This document shows positions 7,989 through 16,565 of a stretch of DNA of 64,000 nt, piece after piece. Origin of the DNA: Chromatiaceae bacterium. GTDB taxonomy: Bacteria; Pseudomonadota; Gammaproteobacteria; Chromatiales; Chromatiaceae. Numbering within the stretch: the first letter of the stretch is position 1; the number at the start of each line of letters is the position of its first letter. The notes beneath the pieces were generated by a model. The model searched no databases and was not told the DNA's origin. It was given only the letters and a program-made list of their open reading frames with translations. The position numbers were made by a program, and so were the translations under genes. The stretch lies in NCBI GenBank assembly GCA_024235255.1, contig JACKMT010000004.1, forward strand, positions 514,597-578,596, in the 5' to 3' direction.

Positions 7989-9767
7989 GTGAAGTTACTG
8001 CGCCTGAAAATCACCGACCAAAAAGGCTTTCGCAGCTTGCAGCCGGGCTTTGAACATCACTTCCGCAGCGAATGGGATTTGCAGAAGGAGCAGGGCTTCG
8101 CCCCGTTTGTCTGCGCCGGACCCAACGGCAGCGGCAAGTCGAACCTGTTGGAGGTGCTGGCCGCGATCTTCTACCAGCTCGAAGTATTGCGGGTACGGCG
8201 CAGCTTCCTGCCGGAAGCGTTGCAAGAACCGGAATTCGATTTTGCACCGGCCGCGTTCGAGCTGGATTACCTGATTCGGGTGCCTCCTGAATACATAAAG
8301 CCCGATGGCCCAGCCTGGGCAAGGGTCGGTGTCTGGAAGAATGCCGATGAGCCGGTCAGATTCCGATGGGAAAACCAGGGCGAATTCAACACAAACATCT
8401 ATGAGTCCTTCGAGGCGGGTTACGCGGATATCCTGTTGCCGCAATACGTGCTCGGCTATTCCTCGGGTGAGAACGAAATCCTCAGCCTGCCGTTTTTCAA
8501 GATGCGCTTTATCCAGTTTGACGAGTACTGGAATGCGCTGACTCAACAACAAATCTATCCAGGTCGGCCGGAGACCCGTCTGGCCTACCTCGACAACGGT
8601 TTCAGCCAGGCCATCCTGCTGTGCAATCTGTTGTTTCACGATGCCGAAACCTTGCGACCGTTCCGTGAGGATGTCGGCGTTGAAGGGCTCACCGAGTTTC
8701 GTATTATCATCCGGCGCAGCATCGCGATCGATGAAACACAGCTCCCGGCATTCGGCAGTCAGGATGAAAACCGGCGCGAGTCGGTTGGCGACATCGTTCG
8801 TAACAACCCTGCGCTGATTGTAACCGACGACGAGGATGGCTCGAGGCGATCTTACCGCGTCAATCTGATGACCTCGCTGGAAGGCAACGAAAGCGACTCA
8901 CCCAGAATCGATGGAATTATTGATCAGCTAACGCGCTGCGCCACCTGTTCCTATCTGGATCATGCGACCGACACGCTCTATCTGGATTATTACGTTAACG
9001 ATGCAACCAAACAGGCATTCCGTGAGAACTTCGATTTTGAAGTCAACAAATCGCCCATAGCCCTTTTTCAGGCGCTACAGGTGTTGCTGACTTTGAACCT
9101 GTATACCGTGAGTGAACAGCTCAAGAGCGACCTGTACCAATCGGACAGCCTCTATGTGAGCGAGACCGTTCCGACGCTCGCCTCCGACCAGCGCATCATG
9201 CGTATCAAGGAATTCAAGCTCAAGAAAGCAGGGGCGGAGAAGCCTGTGCTGTTGAAATCACTATCGGATGGCGAACATCAACTACTGCACAGCCTGGGCC
9301 TGTGCCTGCTGTTCCGCAATACCCGCAGCCTGTTCCTGCTCGACGAACCGGAAACCCACTTCAATCCCGACTGGCGCTCGAATTTCGTCACCCGCCTGCA
9401 CCAGTGCTTTGACGGCACGGAAGGCAATCATGAAATGCTCGTCACCACCCATACACCGTTCCTGATCTCGGACAGCAAACCGGAAAAGGTGCTGGTTTTC
9501 AAGAAAGCCAACGGCACGGTTTCCGTGGCCAGGCCCGACTACAACACACTGGGCGCCTCGATCAACAAGATCACCATGAATACCTTCAACAAGCGCGAAA
9601 CTATCGGTGGACATGCTCAGGCCGAACTGGAGAAATTCCGCCGCCGCTTTAACGAAGGGCAGGACAAAGAGCAGCTTATTGCCGAGATCAATCAGACACT
9701 CGGCGACTCGGTTGAAAAGGTGCTGCTGATCAAAACCATTCTCGACAGCACGGAGGCGCAGGGCTGA
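7989..9767 (+). CDS. Restriction-associated AAA/ABC-type ATPase (Septu PtuA-like)
   Basis: A 592-residue SMC/ABC-like ATPase of the kind repeatedly found beside type I restriction genes. Walker A is GPNGSGKSN at 44-52; the signature-like LSDGEHQ starts at 425; Walker B is LLDEPETH with Asp452-Glu453; the switch histidine is His488 in VTTHTPF. The long insert between Walker A and the signature has no coiled coil. PtuA-type ATPases act with an HNH nuclease, which is exactly the next gene. The GTG start lies 6 bases after the hsdS stop, and its end overlaps the ATG of the HNH gene by one base, so it is part of the hsdM-hsdS transcription unit. Function in phage defence is inferred from family and context. 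Confidence 0.85.
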   Translation: MKLLRLKITDQKGFRSLQPGFEHHFRSEWDLQKEQGFAPFVCAGPNGSGKSNLLEVLAAIFYQLEVLRVRRSFLPEALQEPEFDFAPAAFELDYLIRVPPEYIKPDGPAWARVGVWKNADEPVRFRWENQGEFNTNIYESFEAGYADILLPQYVLGYSSGENEILSLPFFKMRFIQFDEYWNALTQQQIYPGRPETRLAYLDNGFSQAILLCNLLFHDAETLRPFREDVGVEGLTEFRIIIRRSIAIDETQLPAFGSQDENRRESVGDIVRNNPALIVTDDEDGSRRSYRVNLMTSLEGNESDSPRIDGIIDQLTRCATCSYLDHATDTLYLDYYVNDATKQAFRENFDFEVNKSPIALFQALQVLLTLNLYTVSEQLKSDLYQSDSLYVSETVPTLASDQRIMRIKEFKLKKAGAEKPVLLKSLSDGEHQLLHSLGLCLLFRNTRSLFLLDEPETHFNPDWRSNFVTRLHQCFDGTEGNHEMLVTTHTPFLISDSKPEKVLVFKKANGTVSVARPDYNTLGASINKITMNTFNKRETIGGHAQAELEKFRRRFNEGQDKEQLIAEINQTLGDSVEKVLLIKTILDSTEAQG

Positions 9768-10849
9768 TGCTGTTCCCTTATATATACGTTCCCCACCAGA
9801 TGGAGCGGATGCAGGAGTTCATCGACTTCATCTTTTACGAGGTGTGGTGCAAGGCGCCGGCAAGTGGCACTTTTGGCTTGAACCTATTCGACTCCAACGC
9901 TGAGTTGCGCGAAGTAATGGAAGTCTTCTATTACTCCGACACGCAAGGTGCCGACTTCTTTTATGGCCATGTGGAGCGAATCTACGGTTTGTTTTCTATG
10001 CTGACTGCCGCACAGATAAATCAATTTCAGTTGTGGTACCAGGGCAATAACGATCTGGAGAAAGTGTGCACCGATGATCCGGCTGCTCATCTCGCTCGTT
10101 ACTCCGACATCGCTGTCAATCACAAAGACCTTGCTGACCAGTTTGGTACGTTCTTCAAGGGGCTTTACAGCAATCTCGATATTGCGGCGCTAAAGAATAA
10201 GATTGGCGAGATTGACGACCACTATAAGGCGTTCATGAGTGTGAACACGACCGGCAAATGTCCATTCTGCGGCATTGCGGATATGCAGGGCGTTTATCAC
10301 TCAACACGCGAAGCCTACGACCACTATCTTCCCAAGGGTCTATACCCATTCAATTCCATCAACTTCCATAACCTCGTACCGGCATGCCATCACTGCAACA
10401 GTAGTTACAAAACCAGCAAGGACCCGGCATACACACCGAAAGATCCGGTTGGCGCAGTGCATCGTCGCAAGGTGTTTTATCCCTACACTGCCGCCACCTA
10501 CAGCATCGATGTCAAAGTCGATCTAAACCATGCGAATATCGATAAACTCGAACCCGCTGACATTCAGCTTGAATTCGGTCCGCCAGAGCTGAGCGAACAG
10601 ATTGATACCTGGAAGGATGTGTACGGTATCGAAGAACGCTATAAGGCGAAATTGTGCGGACCAAACGATGGCAGGTACTGGCTGATGCAGGTTCTGGATG
10701 AGTGGATGGAAGAGGGTAGGCAACCAGCCGATTTCCTGGTGACGCTGGCTCGGCAAGAGAAAAACAGCCCTTTCGCTGAGTGCAACTTCCTCAAGAAAGC
10801 TTTCCTTGATGGGTGCGATAGAGTAGGCCTTTTCTTATGTTATCGCTAA
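9767..10849 (+). CDS. HNH endonuclease (Septu PtuB-like partner of the ATPase)
   Basis: This 360-residue protein carries a zinc-supported HNH nuclease: CPFCG (Cys165, Cys168), the catalytic-region DHYLPKG (Asp185-His186), HNLVP (Asn202) and CHHCN (Cys207, Cys210, Asn211). The N-terminal 160 residues are helical and unassigned; residues 220-360 are a C-terminal domain without a recognised motif. The ATG overlaps the ATPase stop (TGATG), indicating coupled synthesis at matched amounts. Together with the preceding ATPase it resembles the two-gene Septu defence pair. It is the last intact gene of the island; an hsdM remnant follows within 40 bases. Confidence 0.85.
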   Translation: MLFPYIYVPHQMERMQEFIDFIFYEVWCKAPASGTFGLNLFDSNAELREVMEVFYYSDTQGADFFYGHVERIYGLFSMLTAAQINQFQLWYQGNNDLEKVCTDDPAAHLARYSDIAVNHKDLADQFGTFFKGLYSNLDIAALKNKIGEIDDHYKAFMSVNTTGKCPFCGIADMQGVYHSTREAYDHYLPKGLYPFNSINFHNLVPACHHCNSSYKTSKDPAYTPKDPVGAVHRRKVFYPYTAATYSIDVKVDLNHANIDKLEPADIQLEFGPPELSEQIDTWKDVYGIEERYKAKLCGPNDGRYWLMQVLDEWMEEGRQPADFLVTLARQEKNSPFAECNFLKKAFLDGCDRVGLFLCYR

Positions 10850-10888
10850 GGTGGCCTCGTGTTGAGGTGTTCCGGAAATAACCAAATC

Positions 10889-11192
10889 GCGATGATGAGC
10901 GCCGACGTGAAGAACGATGCCTACGAAGGGCTGTTGGAGGCTGCTCCTGCGCATACTTGCGCTTGCGGCATTCGTGTGTCCTGCACAGCAAAGGCCAACG
11001 TGCTCTGCTTCGACAAAAAGCCGGCATCTAAAACCCCGTGGACCCGCAAGCTGTGGATCTACGACGTGCGCACCAACATGCACTTCACACTCAAGACCAA
11101 TCCTTTGAAACGCGAGGACCTGGAAGCGTTTGTGAGGTGTTATTTGCCTGACGCGCGACATCTGCGGGTGCCGACCTGGATTGAAGAAGGAT
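10889..11192 (+). pseudogene. Remnant of an older type I HsdM (internally deleted)
   Basis: The frame starts with a short piece like the middle of HsdM (DVKNDAYEGLLE), which is directly joined to C-terminal HsdM sequence: AKANVLCFDKKPASKTPWTRKL, IYDVRTNMHFTLKTNPL, then EAFVRCY and PTWIEE. The central catalytic region with DPACGSGG and NPPF is missing, so it is inactive. The sequence differs from the intact HsdM at 4.7 kb. The frame runs into a CCCTCACCCT-type intergenic repeat that supplies an artificial tail (SPHPNPLP). Together with the hsdR fragment at the left edge it marks an earlier type I locus around the present island. Confidence 0.8.
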
Positions 11193-11214
11193 CCCCTCAC
11201 CCTAACCCTCTCCC
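11193..11214. repeat. CCCTCACCCT-type intergenic repeat, copy 1
   Basis: A single arm of the element, with CCCTCACCCT followed by AACCCTCTCCC, truncates the hsdM remnant. Other copies are at 38251-38290 and as an inverted pair near 57419-57516. Confidence 0.7.
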
Positions 11215-11348
11215 GTGGCCCATCTACCGGGTTGCCCGGCAATTGACCAACGGCTGATCCGGTGCTATTGATTCAGCTACGGGAATTGAACCAGTTTTGG
11301 CGGGTGAAAGTACCTTTCTGACGGGCATCTTTACGAGGGCTATTGAGC

Positions 11349-12350
11349 ATGAAAGAAGTACGGAAATTTGCGCTGATTTTTACCTTGTGGTCGATTCTGC
11401 TGGCGCCTGTTGCCGGGCTGATGGCGGCCGGGCAGGAGCCGATCAAGATTCGCTTCTCCCATGTCGTGAGTGAGAACACCCCCAAAGGTCAGGGTGCTCT
11501 GCTGTTCAAAAAACTGGCGGAAGAGAGGTTGGCGGGCAGGGTGGAGGTCGAGGTATTCCCCAACTCCATCCGCTTTACCGATGAGCAGGTGCTGCTGGGA
11601 TTGTTGTTCGACGATGTCCAGATGGCAGCGCCGTCGCTGGCCAAGTTCAGGAGCTTCAGCGATTCCATCCAGGTGTTCGATCTGCCTTTCCTGTTCAACG
11701 ATCTGGAGCAGGTGCACCGATTCCAGTCCAGTGAGACAGGCAGGAATTTGCTCGACTCCATGATTCCCCGGGGCATCAAAGGGTTGAGCTACTGGGACAA
11801 CGGTATGCGCGTGATATCCGCCAATCGCAGTATTAGAACACCGGCCGATCTGGCCGGTCTGCTGCTGCGGATAGAGCCCTCGGCGGTGATTGCGGCGCAA
11901 TACAAATCCCTGGGCGCAAACACTTTTGCGCTCCCTTTCAACCGGGTGTCCGATGGTCTGCGGCTCGGACTGGTGGACGGACAGGAGAACTCCTGGTCCA
12001 ACATTCAGTCGCAGAGATTTCATGAATTTCAGGATTACCTGGTCGAGACCAACCACAGTTTTCAGGGGTATATGGTGGTGACCAGTGTCAAGTTCTGGGA
12101 CGGACTCCCCGCCGATATACGGGAAGCTCTGCAACAGATCCTCGCAGAGGTGAGCGTCGAGGTTAACCGGATCGCCGTGGAAAAACAGCGCAGCAGCCGG
12201 GAGGCTGTGATAACAGCGATGGGGCCGGACCGGATCGTCAGCCTCAGCGATGAAGAGCGCGCGGTCTGGCGCCAGGCGATGCAGCCGATCTGGAAGGAGT
12301 TCGAACACCAGATCGGCGTGGAAGTGGTGAACGCGGCGGCTGAAGAGTAA
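11349..12350 (+). CDS. TRAP transporter solute-binding protein (DctP family)
   Basis: A 333-residue periplasmic binding protein of the DctP family, which delivers organic acids to a TRAP transporter. A signal peptide (residues 1 to about 27, ending AGLMAAGQ) is followed by IKIRFSHVVSENTPKGQGA, DLPFLF, the GLSYWDNGMR segment and the substrate-carboxylate region PADLAGLLLRI with its conserved Arg. The length is normal. ATG at 11349 is used because the hydrophobic signal begins right after it; TTG at 11343 is in frame. No DctQ or DctM membrane gene lies nearby in the window, so it is an orphan here, either serving a distant transporter or left after loss of partners. Substrate unknown. Confidence 0.88.
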   Translation: MKEVRKFALIFTLWSILLAPVAGLMAAGQEPIKIRFSHVVSENTPKGQGALLFKKLAEERLAGRVEVEVFPNSIRFTDEQVLLGLLFDDVQMAAPSLAKFRSFSDSIQVFDLPFLFNDLEQVHRFQSSETGRNLLDSMIPRGIKGLSYWDNGMRVISANRSIRTPADLAGLLLRIEPSAVIAAQYKSLGANTFALPFNRVSDGLRLGLVDGQENSWSNIQSQRFHEFQDYLVETNHSFQGYMVVTSVKFWDGLPADIREALQQILAEVSVEVNRIAVEKQRSSREAVITAMGPDRIVSLSDEERAVWRQAMQPIWKEFEHQIGVEVVNAAAEE

Positions 12351-12356
12351 CCGGGG

Positions 12357-12590
12357 ACGCAATTTATCACTTGTGTTTTCCAGAAACAGGAGCTGGGACT
12401 GCTCTGGCAGTGTCTTGGTGAATACCCTTCGCTCGGTTTTTACAATGGCGGTGAAACGGTGGCTTCCAGCCAACACCACAAGCACCTGCAGTTGATTTCG
12501 CCGCCGCAGGAGGGGGTGTCCATGCAGGTTCTGATCGACCGTGGCGAAACCCTGCCGTTCGATCACCGGCAGAGCAGTATTGGCGGCGAC
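12357..12590 (+). pseudogene. Fragment of an ATP adenylyltransferase / Ap4A phosphorylase
   Basis: In the frame divisible by three from 12357 the translation gives LGLLWQCLGEYPSLGFYNGGE and then SSQHHKHLQLI. This matches the core of Apa-type Ap4A phosphorylases (FYNxG..xxASQxHKHLQ), whose HxHLQ is the HIT-like active site. An LPFDH motif follows. No start is present and both the N-terminal third and the C-terminal half are missing, so this is a relic beginning just after the dctP stop. The frame remains open to 12812 but the sequence beyond about 12600 is not recognisable. The rest of the gap to 12821 holds only a possible promoter. Confidence 0.65.
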
Positions 12591-12718
12591 AGTGATGGTG
12601 ACGTGCTTTCAAAAAGCCGCCCGTATGAGTTCACTGGCGTTTCTGATCGGTTGCAAGCCAGATCGCCGAGGGTGCTGGTATCCCCTCAGGATTGTTCGAG
12701 CACAAATGGAGTTGGTTG

Positions 12719-12724
12719 TATAAT
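12719..12724 (+). promoter_or_regulatory. Candidate -10 element for the glycosidase/sulfatase operon
   Basis: A perfect TATAAT lies about 98 bases before the ATG at 12822. No good -35 hexamer sits at 16-18 bases, so this is a weak prediction. Confidence 0.3.
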
Positions 12725-12821
12725 CCAGCTTCGTACCCATATCGTTGCAAAGGTAATGAAGAGTCGGCCGGCGGCATTCGAAGTTGTCAATCCCCTTGAG
12801 TTCAAAACCTGAAGTGCCAAC

Positions 12822-14060
12822 ATGCATATACATCCTATTACGCATCTGCTCATCGTCGTGTTGACTGTGCTTTTCTTCCCCGTGGGTCAGGCAGCCGCAA
12901 AGAGCGCTGCGATCCATGTCGAGACGCCGCAGCCAAAACGTTTTCAAGTGCAGGGAGAGCAGATCGTCGACCGTACCACCGGTGCACGGCTCTTCCTGCG
13001 GGGGATCGGCTACTCCCCCTATCTGCCGGGCGAGACTCCGCAACGGGGAGCAGCTCCCGGCGACGACGGCCGCTACACCACTCAGCTAAAAACCATAGTG
13101 GATTTAGGCGCGAACTATCTGCACCTCTTCCCGCTGCGGATGCCGCCGGGATTTTTCACTGCCCTGGATGCGACCAACCTGGTGTATGGCCAGGATATCT
13201 GGATCGATCCCTTTGCCGCCGACATCCTCGACGAGGCGTATCAGGCCAAGAGTCTGCAGACGATCAAATCCGTGATAGATCATACCTACGCCAGCGGGCG
13301 GCCGGATCGCCTTCTACTCTTCTCTATTGGCGATGAGCTGCAGGCGGAGACGGTGGTGCTCACGAATCAACGGCATCCGACTGTGCGGGACTTTCAGGGC
13401 AAGCACCTGAGCGTCACCGGCCGCACGCCGAGCGAGGTGGCCCTGGCCCGCCTCATCGACGCGGCCATGGAGTACGAGCTGCAGCGCTACGGTCAGCGCC
13501 ACCTCTATTGCCACACCAGCTGGTCCCACATCGGCCCGCTCGCGGACCGGCCCGACCTCGACCTGCCGCGGGAGCATGTGCTGAACCCCGACATGGGTGA
13601 CCTGGTGTGTCTCAATCTCTACAGCTATGGCCGCGGGGTTGTCAGCTCGCCGCCGGGCTCGGCAACCGGAACCGCCTACCAGGGCTACCTGGAGGAGCTG
13701 GCGTCGGCGGCAGACCGGCCCATCCTGATCACCCAGGTCGGCATGTCCAGCTCGCCGGTGATGCCGAAGCCCGAAATCAAGCACTACGGCGGAAACACGC
13801 CGGAGCAGATCGCCGCAGTGCTCCGCTCCGTCTGGCGCGACATACGCACCGCCCGCGGCCGCGAGGTGTTCTGCGGCATCGCCTTCTTCGAGCTCCACGA
13901 CGAGTGGTGGAAGATCGGTTGGGTGCCCGGCGATGAAAACACCCACGAGCCGGAGGACCCGGAGGAGTGGTTTGGGATCTACGCCATCGGCGAAGGCAAC
14001 GTACTGATCCCGAAAGGTGAGCTGCCCGCTACCGTCCGGTCACTCTTCAGCCAGCCATGA
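12822..14060 (+). CDS. Secreted glycoside hydrolase-like TIM-barrel protein
   Basis: A 412-residue protein with a signal peptide (MHIHPITHLLIVVLTVLFF..AAA). The body has the look of clan GH-A glycosidases and GH17/GH72-like transglycosidases: RLFLRGIGYSPY, LGANYLHLF, an acid/base-type FSIGDEL (Glu172), and near the C-terminus ILITQVGMSS where family members have ITE-G. The expected nucleophile Glu is Gln305, so classic retaining catalysis is doubtful; binding or altered chemistry is possible. Its stop overlaps the ATG of the membrane sulfatase-like gene by four bases, so the pair probably acts together on a periplasmic or surface glycan. Exact substrate is not known. Confidence 0.65.
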   Translation: MHIHPITHLLIVVLTVLFFPVGQAAAKSAAIHVETPQPKRFQVQGEQIVDRTTGARLFLRGIGYSPYLPGETPQRGAAPGDDGRYTTQLKTIVDLGANYLHLFPLRMPPGFFTALDATNLVYGQDIWIDPFAADILDEAYQAKSLQTIKSVIDHTYASGRPDRLLLFSIGDELQAETVVLTNQRHPTVRDFQGKHLSVTGRTPSEVALARLIDAAMEYELQRYGQRHLYCHTSWSHIGPLADRPDLDLPREHVLNPDMGDLVCLNLYSYGRGVVSSPPGSATGTAYQGYLEELASAADRPILITQVGMSSSPVMPKPEIKHYGGNTPEQIAAVLRSVWRDIRTARGREVFCGIAFFELHDEWWKIGWVPGDENTHEPEDPEEWFGIYAIGEGNVLIPKGELPATVRSLFSQP

Positions 14061-16192
14061 GATCTCTCATCTCCAAGTCTCGCGCCAGGCAACCGATAGC
14101 ACTGGTCGGTCTGTTCCTGGTCTGCTTCATACCTTTGGTTTGGCGACTCGCCACGCAAGACCAAGCCAATGCTGCTGGTCCATTGTCTGACGCCGTGTTC
14201 GGCCTCCTGTTGTTCGTGCTGGCGTACGGCAGTCCGCACTGGCTGCGCCTGTTGCTGGTACTGATCTGGGCTTCGGTTCAAGCCGGTTCCCAGGAGCTGT
14301 TGCTGGCCATGCAGCGACTGCCCGGTTGGAGCGACCTGCGCTACCTGGCCGATGCCGATTTCGTCGGCAACACCACCGCCGGCTTCAACCTCTCTGCGCC
14401 GCTGCTGTTCTGGAGTCTGTTGGCGGCATCTGCTCTGGTTGCGCTGCTGCCGCTCGCCCGTCTCCGATCCCGCTATCTGGCGGGAGGCCTGGTGTTGGCG
14501 ACGGCGCTGCTGCTGCTGCAGGGGCGGCTCAGTGCGGCGCACGACGGGGACAGTGTGGCCTCGCGCTACAACGCGCTGCATTGGCTCCTGGTGGATGCCA
14601 TCGCCACGCGCCTCGACGGCGGCAACCCGGGTGATCTGCCGCTCGGCTTGGCGCGGCTGGACCTGGACGGCCGCCGGTTGTTGGGCGCCGGCGGCGCGAA
14701 GAACGTACTGATCGTCGCGCTCGAGGGCATGCCGGGCCTGTACTATCCCGAGATCGGGCGCGCCATGGGGATGGAGCCAACGGAAGTCGCTATGCCCCTG
14801 CTGGCCAAGGCCACCCCGGATGCCATGTTGATACCGGACTTCGTCGATCACAGCCACCAGACCATCCGCGGCCTCTACGCGCTGTTGTGCGGCGATTTCA
14901 GCAAGCTCTCTTTCGACACCCCCAAGGCGGTCGAGCTGCAGGCCCATCCGGAACGTGCCGCGGCTTGTCTGCCGGCCCAGATGGCCCGCCGGGGCTGGCA
15001 GACCCACTATTTGCAGGCCGCCGGCTTGATGTTCATGGCCAAAGACCGGCTGATGCCGGTTATGGGTTTTCAGCAGGTGCACGGCAGCGAATGGTTCAAG
15101 GAGATGAACCCCTACCGCTTTGAATGGGGCGTGATCGACTCGCTCTTCTTCGAAGGCGCGCGACGCTACATTGCCGATCTACAGCAGCGCGGCCAGCCCT
15201 GGATGCTGACCTTGCTCACCGTCGGCACGCATCAGCCCTATGCCCTGCCGGACGAGATCGCCGCCCAGTATCCGAGCCGCAAGCAGGCGATCGTAGCCCT
15301 GCTCGACCAGGCCGTCAGCGCCTTTATCGACAATCTGCGCCGGGATGGCGTTTTGGCGGACACTTTGGTGCTGGTCACCTCGGACGAATCGCACGGCTCC
15401 GATTTGGCGGAATGGGTCAGCAGTTGGGGTCTGGGTGTCGTACTTGCGCCGGAGCAGGAAAAACTGCCGCGGTTAAAGCAGGGCGGCTACGGCATGGTGG
15501 ACGTCACCGCCTCATTGCTTGACTACTTCGGCTTGCCAGTGCCTCGCAGCATCGTCGGCCGCAGCTTCTTCCGCGATTACGACATGCCCCGGGAGATGGT
15601 CTCCTACACCGCCTCCAAACTCCGCTGGCACACCAGTGAGGGGCTGCGCTACGAATGCGCCCGCGACGGCCGCTGTCGGGTCGGCCAGGCCGGCAGCCTG
15701 CTCGGCACACCACGCGCAGAACTCATGCAAGACCAGGGAGGTGACGGCACCCGCCTCTTCAGCATCGCCGCGACGCTGGATGACAAGCTCAAGAGCCACG
15801 AGCGCAGCAGGGTGCTGGATTTCGCCAACGGTGAGATTCGAGAGCTGAACGAGAAGGTCACCAACGAGTGGTCAGAGAACCTGGTGGGTGCTCAGTATCT
15901 GGATTTTCCGGCGAACTCGCAGGTGCGGGTGTCGGTGCGGGTTAAGGTAATGCACTCTTCGGATGCCGGCGTGCAGCTGCAGCTGAAGTTCAAGCAGTGG
16001 GAGCACAATATCGAGAACATCCCGCACGACGGCTTTCCGCTGCTGCATACCAATGAGGAAGGCCGGCTGGATTTCTCTTTCGACATCCTCGAGGCGCGCC
16101 AATCTTTCTCCTTCCACCTGCTCGGCGTAGGCAAGGACGCGGCGGTGAAGTTGGAGGAGTTCAGGGTGCGGATCGATGCCAAGAGCGGGTGA
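14057..16192 (+). CDS. Membrane sulfatase-family transferase (LTA synthase / MdoB-like)
   Basis: A 711-residue inner-membrane enzyme with five predicted membrane helices in the first 160 residues (about 14-32, 43-58, 62-76, 113-134, 140-157). A large periplasmic sulfatase/alkaline-phosphatase-fold domain begins near 210. Visible motifs are NVLIVALEG (first metal site), HQTIRGL with the likely catalytic Thr269, TVGTHQPY and LVTSDESHG. Relatives transfer phosphoglycerol or phosphoethanolamine to glycans or lipids. The last 150 residues form an extra beta-rich region. Translational coupling to the upstream glycosidase-like gene suggests a shared glycan substrate, perhaps a periplasmic glucan; this is inference. 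Confidence 0.8.
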   Translation: MRSLISKSRARQPIALVGLFLVCFIPLVWRLATQDQANAAGPLSDAVFGLLLFVLAYGSPHWLRLLLVLIWASVQAGSQELLLAMQRLPGWSDLRYLADADFVGNTTAGFNLSAPLLFWSLLAASALVALLPLARLRSRYLAGGLVLATALLLLQGRLSAAHDGDSVASRYNALHWLLVDAIATRLDGGNPGDLPLGLARLDLDGRRLLGAGGAKNVLIVALEGMPGLYYPEIGRAMGMEPTEVAMPLLAKATPDAMLIPDFVDHSHQTIRGLYALLCGDFSKLSFDTPKAVELQAHPERAAACLPAQMARRGWQTHYLQAAGLMFMAKDRLMPVMGFQQVHGSEWFKEMNPYRFEWGVIDSLFFEGARRYIADLQQRGQPWMLTLLTVGTHQPYALPDEIAAQYPSRKQAIVALLDQAVSAFIDNLRRDGVLADTLVLVTSDESHGSDLAEWVSSWGLGVVLAPEQEKLPRLKQGGYGMVDVTASLLDYFGLPVPRSIVGRSFFRDYDMPREMVSYTASKLRWHTSEGLRYECARDGRCRVGQAGSLLGTPRAELMQDQGGDGTRLFSIAATLDDKLKSHERSRVLDFANGEIRELNEKVTNEWSENLVGAQYLDFPANSQVRVSVRVKVMHSSDAGVQLQLKFKQWEHNIENIPHDGFPLLHTNEEGRLDFSFDILEARQSFSFHLLGVGKDAAVKLEEFRVRIDAKSG

Positions 16193-16256
16193 TGCATAAT
16201 GGGGTCAAGCATCTAAAGGGCCGACTAAAACAGGGAATCTTTGTTTCACAGGCTGA

Positions 16257-16565
16257 TCAACGGGTGCGCTGATTGTTTCCTGGAAGCACCTGCTGCATCA
16301 TTCCAGCCGGATTCCATTGCTTGAATTGTTCGCTGCCCTGACTGAAAGCCCGACCCATGCCATCGATGCTCTTTTCCATGCGCAGTATGGAGTCGTTCAT
16401 GCTGCGCATACTCACGTTCATATCCCTGACATCCTGTGACATGGCGGACATATAACCGGTCATTTCACGCATCGATCCGCTGATATCGAACATCAGTTTA
16501 AGAAACAGGAGCATGATGATCGTTGCACCAATGAATAATGTGGCTTGTATCTGTTTGCTGGTCAT
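16257..16565 (-). CDS. Small membrane protein with a coiled coil, unknown function
   Basis: The 102-residue product has one N-terminal membrane helix (about residues 7-27, IQATLFIGATIIMLLFLKL) and then a Met- and Ser-rich heptad-like region (residues about 28-75, MREMTGYMSAM, MNVSMRSMNDSI, MEKSIDGM) that should form a coiled coil on the periplasmic side. The family is not recognised. It is transcribed towards the sulfatase gene, convergent with it, and divergent from the cytochrome c'-like gene. ATG start, normal codon usage. Confidence 0.6.
   Translation of the reverse strand: MTSKQIQATLFIGATIIMLLFLKLMFDISGSMREMTGYMSAMSQDVRDMNVSMRSMNDSILRMEKSIDGMGRAFSQGSEQFKQWNPAGMMQQVLPGNNQRTR

Noticed and set aside
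11340..12566. 408-codon open frame on the minus strand opposite dctP
   Set aside because: The plus strand encodes a full TRAP binding protein with signal peptide; the minus frame has no family match.
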